The notes under the pieces are model-generated. The model searched no databases and was not told the DNA's origin. It worked only from the letters and a program-made list of their open reading frames with translations. A stretch of 64,000 nt of DNA. Origin: Cheilinus undulatus (taxonomy: Eukaryota; Chordata; Actinopteri; Labriformes; Labridae). A program made the translations under genes and the position numbers. Location of the stretch: contig NC_054866.1 of assembly GCF_018320785.1 (NCBI RefSeq), positions 38,913,000 to 38,976,999 of the forward strand, given 5' to 3'. Of the stretch, positions 60,001 to 64,000 are shown piece by piece (positions within the stretch are counted from its first letter, which is position 1; each line of letters starts with the position of its first letter).

Positions 60001-61367
60001 GGATAGTATGTTAATCACCCAGACACACTGATGTTGGTTACTCAGATGAGTTCTTATCCAGTTATCCCGCTACTCTTCCCCGATCTACATAAGTCCTAAT
60101 CTTTTCTAAAAAATAGCAGCAGGCAGAGTCTGTCGAGTGTTTTTTTGAAACCCAAACTGCATTGGGTGAAGAAGAGCTTTTGATTCGAAATAGGCAGTAA
60201 ATTGAGATATCTGCATTAATGAACAGGTATACCAAATAAAGTGGTGGCTAAGAACCAACGTGAACCTTTTTGCACAACCAGACACATTTTTTAATTGGGA
60301 TCATAAAATCTAAATAAAGTACTCCTCAACACACTTTGCTCTACTTCTACAACCAAATGATACACTAATGATAACATAAACAAAGAGGTCCACTATTCCT
60401 ATTCATCGTTATGTAACAACCTTGTGCAGTGTTTTGTGCTGCTCTTTAGTATTATTTCTAATTGTCTGATAATGCTAAGTGATTGTGGTAGACACAAATG
60501 AAAAATAATGAGAAGTTTCATTAATAATTGATTAAAAAGGAAGTCCTATACCTTCTTTTTCCAGACTTTTACCTTAAATCAACACTGACATTTCTCTACT
60601 TTATTAGTCTTGCTAGTGTACCATGTTGGTTTTGGTACTTTTAAAGTTCAATAAATGAATAGGAGATGATCTGATATCTTTATAATATAAAGAAGTCACT
60701 ATAAATCTCAGAGAAAATAAAAAAGTTCCTCATCCTATATATTTCTATACAGGAAATTATTCATTCTATATTACCATAAACACAATATTTGGTAAAATTT
60801 TTAATAAGAAAAACATAATCATTGAAGGTAGGACTTTTTGCAAACTATTCCAGAAGAAACTGGACTCCGGAAGAACTGTTTGCATGTTGTGTCGAGTATA
60901 ACATCTATGCTTCAAAAATGTTTGAACTGGCATTTTGAAACATTTAAGGTAAAAGACACATTGCAAGACTGCGATTTGACAGTTACAGTAGACTATATTG
61001 TCATTTAATCTAAATTTCGATTAACCTGACACACCTGTTGGGTTTGTTTTGGCCAGTGAGAAACAAGGAAACGGGCGTGTCCATCTGCTTTGCAAGGTTA
61101 AATTTCGAATGCTTGTACAACTCTAAAGTGCAAAGATATCTCTGCTGGTGCCTCGTGCTGCTTTCTGCATTTGACCTCATGTCAACTGGTTTCCCCTAAC
61201 AACCCCAGTGAGAAGCACGTTTGAAGTTAACAAACCTGAAGTTTTTCCATGTCCCTGGCACAGCCCACCACCTTCATGCCTTGCCGGACCAGCTCCTTGG
61301 TTATGATGGAACCAATCCCCACCGAGGCTCCGGTCACGAGCGCCACTCTGCCCCTCCAGCGGTCCAT
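54082..61367 (-). CDS. dhrs11: Dehydrogenase/reductase SDR family member 11-like, copy C
   Basis: Exons: 61236-61367, 57460-57669, 57244-57338, 55266-55395, 54973-55065, 54827-54892, 54082-54123, with the same lengths as copies A and B, 255 residues, no stop, GT/AG throughout. [12 protein letters not shown], Ser146 and Tyr161/Lys165 are kept. Nearly identical to copy B in the active-site wall, lid and C-terminus. Private changes include [10 protein letters not shown] at 17-26, in the helix after the glycine motif (A and B have [10 protein letters not shown]), and Ala for Thr at the exon 4 end (HIRAA). Introns 1 and 3 carry LINE insertions. Probably expressible; the changes next to the glycine motif could affect cofactor binding, by inference. 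Confidence 0.88.
55535..57160 (-). mobile_element. L2/Rex1-like LINE in dhrs11 copy C intron 3
   Basis: Minus-strand reverse transcriptase pieces: 56814-57068 ([20 protein letters not shown], then [20 protein letters not shown]), and 55641-56663 with [17 protein letters not shown], the catalytic [28 protein letters not shown] and a C-terminus including [14 protein letters not shown] near 56673 interrupts the frame between them. 5'-truncated. Unit B lacks it, so it inserted after the duplication. The family label is by resemblance. Confidence 0.8.
58725..60240 (-). mobile_element. LINE fragment in dhrs11 copy C intron 1
   Basis: Minus-strand pieces: 59593-60018 with [20 protein letters not shown] and [13 protein letters not shown] (catalytic Asp pair); then 59357-59554; then 58974-59360 with [17 protein letters not shown] near the C-terminus. 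A (CA)n tract (about 58995-59030) lies near the 3' end, which closes in gaattgaattgaatttattt. Frames are broken. Absent from unit B. Confidence 0.75.
61021..61100. mobile_element. hAT-like element, copy 3 (80-bp internal deletion form)
   Basis: Left end TTAACCTGACACACC and right end CTTTGCAAGGTTA, flanked by aatttcga on both sides (8 bp). The last 45 bases match the right end of the elements at 2112-2672 and 8853-9362. Unit B has the uninterrupted target (ctaaatttcgatttgcttg). Confidence 0.75.
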
Positions 61368-61547
61368 CACAGCTGGTGCTCAGACTGCCTGAAATTAACT
61401 TAAAAAAAAAAAAAAATCACAGTATTTCGGCGGCGGGGACACTGGGTTTAACCTGAGCTTGGTTCTCGTGAATGCTGCACGGTAAAGTTTTCATTTATAA
61501 GAAATACCCCGGGTGTGATTCAGAGGCGGAGCAACGATCACCTGTTA

Positions 61548-63370
61548 TTTTTTTTTTTTTTTTTTAATAAATTCTAATGAATGTTATGCGCATTGCATTT
61601 ATACATCTCCGTGCCAATCACAAAAAGGATGCATTGAACAGTACATCGTAAGGAACTTAAATAAAAGGAAAAGTGAAGAGGCATTGAATAAATTAAACAA
61701 AAACAAGACAGATCTGTCCAGGTTGAAGAGGTTAAAGGCGGTCAGAAACTTAATCTTTAAATAAGTCTTTAATCAAATTTAATGTGTGGATAGACTTCTT
61801 ATTATTGCTCATTTTAATAGATTCAATGTAACTTTTACACTCATTGATGAATGCTGTGAAGTGTGGGTTAGTTTTCTGGAATTTGGACCTATGGATGTGG
61901 GATTTAACGAGTAATATCAACAGATTGTTTGTCGCGTTTGGAAATCGGATAACACAGCTACTTAGATTTTTATAAAGCATTCTGATACAAGAAACAAAGT
62001 TATTTCCAAAGCCAAAGGTTTCAAGTGCTTTAAATAAAAAAAATTCATGCTCCACAGTGATGAATGCTTTATAAAAATCAAGAAAGAGAATTAAAGCGCC
62101 TGGTTCAACGTACTCTGAGTAATCCAACAAGTCTAAAATAAGTCTAATGTTACGGCTGATGTGACGGTTTGTCATAAAGCCCGTTTGAGTCTCATTAATA
62201 ATTTCATTCAAGTCTTTTCTCATTTGTTTGGCAAAAATTAAAGGTAATATTTCATAATCTGTGTTCAACAATGTAATAGGTCTCCAGTTATCAATCAACA
62301 GATGGTCTTTCTCAGGCTTTGGGATCAGGGTGATCATCCCTTGTTTCATAGTTGTAGAAATTTCCTCTCTTTGAATGCACTCCTCATACATGTTAAACAA
62401 TGGAGTTTCAACAATGTCCCAGAAGCATAAAACTCGACTGGTAGATCATCCATACCAGGTGAATTATTTTGCTTTAACTTACTTAACACATCAGAAATGT
62501 CAGATCTGGATAAAGGTTAATCACATTCCTCTTTAAACTTATCTGAGATCTGTGGGACAAATTCTACTGATGAAGTTATCACGTCCTGTTTTGTTAAAGC
62601 CAGAGCTGTATAAATCAGAGGAAAAACTGGTGATAAATGTATCTATGTCATCTGAGCTGGCATTAACTGTATTGTCAATTCTTAGGGAAGTAATATTATT
62701 CCTTTTATAATTAATTTTTTTGTAATGCAAAAAAATAACTTGTATTTTTATTCCCCTCCTCTAACCATTTTGCTCTTGACCTAATAAAGGCACCTTTGGT
62801 CATACTCCTATAATAGGCATCAATTTCTGTCTTCAAATTAGCTGGTAATATTTGCTCTTCTTCTGGAAGGTTTTCTTTATTTAGTAAATCATTTATACCT
62901 TTGATACATGTTATTTCCTTTGCATTATCTTTTTTCTTTTTTTCTTTGGTCTATTTTACTGCTTACTCCTTAACTTTAAACTTAAAGAATTCCCATCTTT
63001 GTGTATTATTAAAATTATTGTCTTTAAAGATTCTTTTTGTCATTGTTTCAATAAGCTCACAAAACATTTTGCCTTTTAGCAAAACTGCAATTTAATTTCC
63101 AATAACCTCTTGTATTTCTGCTTTGACTTGCCGGATTAACCAAAGTTAAAAGTATCATAAGGTGGTCAGAGAGAGGGGCATGACTGTGTGTAACTTCGGA
63201 TACAAATTGTGTAATATTAGTTGATATTAACCATAGATCAATACGCCATTTTAATGACCTATTAGCATTGACCCATGTAAATTCTCTCTTATACAAAAAA
63301 CGCCAAACATCATTTAAATCTAATTGTTCACATAAAAATGAAATAATTTTGAATTTAGAATTGGATGACC
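61548..63370 (-). pseudogene. Decayed L1/Tx1-like LINE
   Basis: Minus strand, 5' to 3': end of the endonuclease domain (63057-63296: FTWVNANRSLKWRIDLWLIS, then SHAPLSDHLMILLTL); a linker (62539-62730); reverse transcriptase start (61750-62400: MITLIPKPEKDHLLIDNWRP, ITLLNTDYEILPLIFAKQM, TQTGFMTNRHISRNIRLILD, LFLDFYKAFITVEHEFF). The catalytic YADD block and following domains are missing. The 3' end is a poly(A) tail seen as the T-run 61548-61565. Heavily decayed. Confidence 0.75.
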
Positions 63371-63620
63371 TTGCTGGTAATCAGTCAGTAGGCTCCAGCA
63401 GCGGCGTTACTATAGTAGCATGCAGTTGAAAAAAACGTTCAACTGTTCACTACCTCTTTAAATTGGAAGTGCTGTATTTTCCTTGTAAAGCTTATACAAC
63501 TTGAGTTAGCTGTGTAAACATGTCTTTTGTTAAACTTACAATGTTATGGCCTATACATTACAAACTGACAAAAACTCTAATTTTTAAAACTGAAATAATA
63601 TATCTACCTCTAGGGGACAG

Positions 63621-64000
63621 TTTAAAGGGGACATATCATGCAAAAATCACTTTTTCAGGCTTTCTAACACAAATATGTGCCCCTGGCCTGTCCACAATCA
63701 CCTCAAGTACCAGAAAAATCCATTCCCTCTCCCCCTCTCTTTCTCCACCTTTCAGAAAATGTGAGCTGAAACAAGCCGTTCTCAGATTTTACATCTAGTG
63801 ACCTCACCAGGGGCTTAAGCACCCGCCCCCAGGTTTGGTTGGCCCTCCCCCACTTGGAGGAAAGTTCTGCCCTCCTCTACAGATCCTCTCAGCTACCAGC
63901 CGAGATGCTGGATAGCTCAGTGGGTTACCCTGCTGACTACGGTCTGGGAAATTGGTGGTTCAAATCCCAGTTTAAACTTTGAAAAAAAAAAGTGTCTGTA
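63621..64000. mobile_element. Teleost MITE, truncated by the window edge
   Basis: Opens with tttaaaggggacatatcatg and proceeds through a long non-coding body found widely in fish genomes, then a tRNA-like part from about 63908. The right end is outside the window. Confidence 0.55.
63908..63975 (+). repeat. tRNA-like segment of the MITE
   Basis: tagctcagtgggttaccctg resembles an RNA polymerase III A box and ggttcaaatccc a B box, about 40 bp apart. No full cloverleaf could be drawn, so it is a relic or SINE-like part, not a tRNA gene. Confidence 0.5.

Larger units (their letters stand above)
52774..61538. repeat. Segmental duplication unit C (dhrs11 copy C)
   Basis: Counterpart of 40158-48750. 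Differences include LINE insertions (about 55535-57160 and 58725-60240), an 80-bp hAT-like insertion (61021-61100), loss of the minisatellite and TG repeat, and no Tc1 element in intron 4. Confidence 0.9.

Noticed and set aside
40158-61538. Units B and C as LTRs or a giant transposon
   Set aside because: Each holds a whole multi-exon host gene with flanks, without terminal motifs or a target duplication; a segmental duplication explains them.
63908-63975. Candidate tRNA gene
   Set aside because: A and B box-like strings exist, but no acceptor stem or full cloverleaf; it is part of a repeat.

Overview
This window looks like a piece of a teleost fish nuclear genome. Coding sequence is split into short exons with GT/AG introns, AATAAA signals follow genes, and the space between genes is packed with fish-type transposons: Tc1/mariner, hAT, BEL/Pao, and L2/Rex- and L1/Tx1-like LINEs. 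No bacterial, plasmid, phage or CRISPR feature is seen. Species cannot be named from sequence alone.

Layout. (1) 188-5404, minus: five 3' exons of an adenine-phosphoribosyltransferase-like gene whose first exon was not found. (2) 2112-11930: relics, including two copies of a short DNA transposon carrying promoter-like ends and a broken RecQ-like helicase start, three Tc1 pieces nearby, and a decayed LINE plus an inverted fragment of the same family. (3) 12088-19726, minus: a complete-looking BEL/Pao LTR retrotransposon with apparently identical 779-bp LTRs, a 5-bp target duplication, a tRNA-Tyr-type primer site, and several frame breaks in gag-pol. (4) 20760-24306, plus: pla2g3, a four-exon group III secreted phospholipase A2 with an unusually long, lysine/arginine-rich tail. 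(5) 24307-32750: gene-poor sequence with old repeats. (6) 32751-61367, minus: three tandem, apparently intact dhrs11-type short-chain dehydrogenase genes (A, B, C), each with seven coding exons of identical lengths encoding 255 residues. B and C lie in a recent segmental duplication (40158-48750 and 52774-61538); A is an older paralogue. (7) 61539-64000: a decayed L1/Tx1-like LINE and a teleost MITE with a tRNA-like segment.

The genes form no operon or single pathway: a nucleotide-type transferase relative, a secreted lipase and a small cytosolic carbonyl/steroid reductase cluster. The richest story is structural. Mobile elements date the dhrs11 duplications: a Tc1 element sits only in B (C keeps the empty TA site), and two LINEs and a small hAT-like element sit only in C.
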